Source of the DNA: Lachnotalea sp041821265
GTDB lineage: Bacteria > Bacillota > Clostridia > Lachnospirales > Lachnospiraceae
Direction: 5' to 3'
Length of the DNA stretch: 64,000 nt
Assembly: GCA_041821265.1 (NCBI GenBank)
Contig: JBGUEQ010000007.1
Span: 55,859 to 119,858, forward strand
The translations under genes were made by a program, and so were the position numbers. Shown here piece after piece: positions 63,645 through 64,000 of the stretch; positions within the stretch are counted from its first letter, which is position 1; every line of letters begins with the position of its first letter. A model generated the notes under the pieces. The model had not been told where the DNA came from. It did not search any database and was given only the letters and a program-made list of their open reading frames with translations.

Positions 63645-64000
63645 AAGGATAAGATATTGGAAGAGCTAAAACCATTTTTATAAGAAACATATGACTATGC
63701 AAAAGAAATATATTGTAAGAAGAAATTAACAAAGCAATAATATTATTTTTTAAAAGAAAAAAGTTTTAATATCAAATAACAGGTTAGCTTTTTTCCTTTT
63801 TAATTCCTTTATATGGTTTACATAAATATGTTACGGTAAACCATGTGATTAGAAGTGAAAATTTCACTAAATATTTTATGTATCTTTAGTAATTAAATAC
63901 GGATAACCTCCCTGCATAATATAGGAGGGCACTGAAAAACATACGTTTATAAACTTCAAATTTTAATGAGCATATAAAAATCCATCAGTCTAAATTCTTC
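63645..64000. other. Right-end intergenic region
   Basis: No gene. A 9-bp perfect inverted repeat (ATGGTTTAC 63813-63821, GTAAACCAT 63836-63844) and a short hairpin (CCTCC/GGAGG, 63907-63928) are visible; neither is followed by a good T tract. Confidence 0.4.

Overview
The window is low-GC Firmicutes DNA (roughly one third G+C by eye) and reads as an anaerobic, spore-forming Clostridium of the Lachnospiraceae type. The evidence is an [FeFe]-hydrogenase maturation GTPase (HydF), a SpoVB-like flippase, a GerA/SpoVAF-family germination protein, FeoAB, oxygen-sensitive ThiH, strong AGGAGG ribosome binding sites, and small-protein families (DUF3784, a coiled-coil 'FAGNLN' protein) that I associate with Lachnospiraceae. 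No rRNA, tRNA, CRISPR array, prophage or intact insertion sequence was seen.

Layout. 1-10.4 kb: a TtcA-like ATPase cut by the left edge, an AI-2E-family transporter, a four-domain CoA-disulfide reductase/rhodanese/TusA/DsrE fusion, a methyltransferase, a SpoVB-like flippase, an HD phosphohydrolase, a GNAT enzyme and an SRPBCC protein. 10.5-16.7 kb is accessory and decaying: a transposase remnant, DUF1835 and DUF3784 genes, a secreted protein, a small membrane protein with a Na+-decarboxylase-like motif, a partial duplication of an AAA ATPase 3' end, a membrane gene frameshifted in a G7 run, the intact ATPase and a coiled-coil protein. 17.0-22.7 kb is a five-gene signalling cluster: FIST sensor, soluble histidine kinase, receiver-kinase hybrid, receiver-HDOD protein, receiver protein. 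22.8-26.5 kb is a thiSFGHE thiazole operon with a hairpin in its leader. 26.6-30.4 kb holds a PadR operon (HAAS/DUF3887 protein, broken SdpI-like gene, DUF3784/PH protein) and a MarR gene plus a hydrolase that share an identical 18-bp palindrome. 30.4-34.0 kb, minus strand: a substrate-binding/GGDEF/EAL protein and a drug/metabolite transporter. 34.4-37.8 kb: class I ribonucleotide reductase nrdA-nrdB. 37.9-47.2 kb: truncated ThrE-like gene, soluble chemoreceptor-like protein, broken NlpC/P60 gene, Cys-rich copper-storage-like protein, ppk1, feoAB and an unknown protein. 47.3-60.8 kb: ABC-F ATPase, GNAT, phosphoesterase, CPA2 antiporter, GerA-family protein, MerR-TipAS regulator, DUF4153 protein, two PH-domain membrane proteins and a helix-turn-helix regulator. 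61.1-63.6 kb: hydF followed closely by an aspartate ammonia-lyase-family gene.

The intergenic DNA is unusually structured. A 133-bp MITE-like element occurs twice, each copy with perfect 12-bp terminal inverted repeats and its own 8-bp target duplication. At least three further dispersed repeat families are visible. Several promoters carry an operator-like palindrome: a MarR site inside a consensus promoter whose start codon falls at the predicted transcription start, a MerR-type 19-bp-spacer promoter, and a LexA-like box beside a strong promoter.

The strongest candidates for under-described biology are the FIST/HDOD signalling cluster, the MITE family, the MarR palindrome pair with its leaderless-looking regulator, the TipAS regulator with a duplicated ligand-binding half, and the lyase coupled to hydF. 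Functions are assigned by family recognition from the translated sequence; no database search was run.
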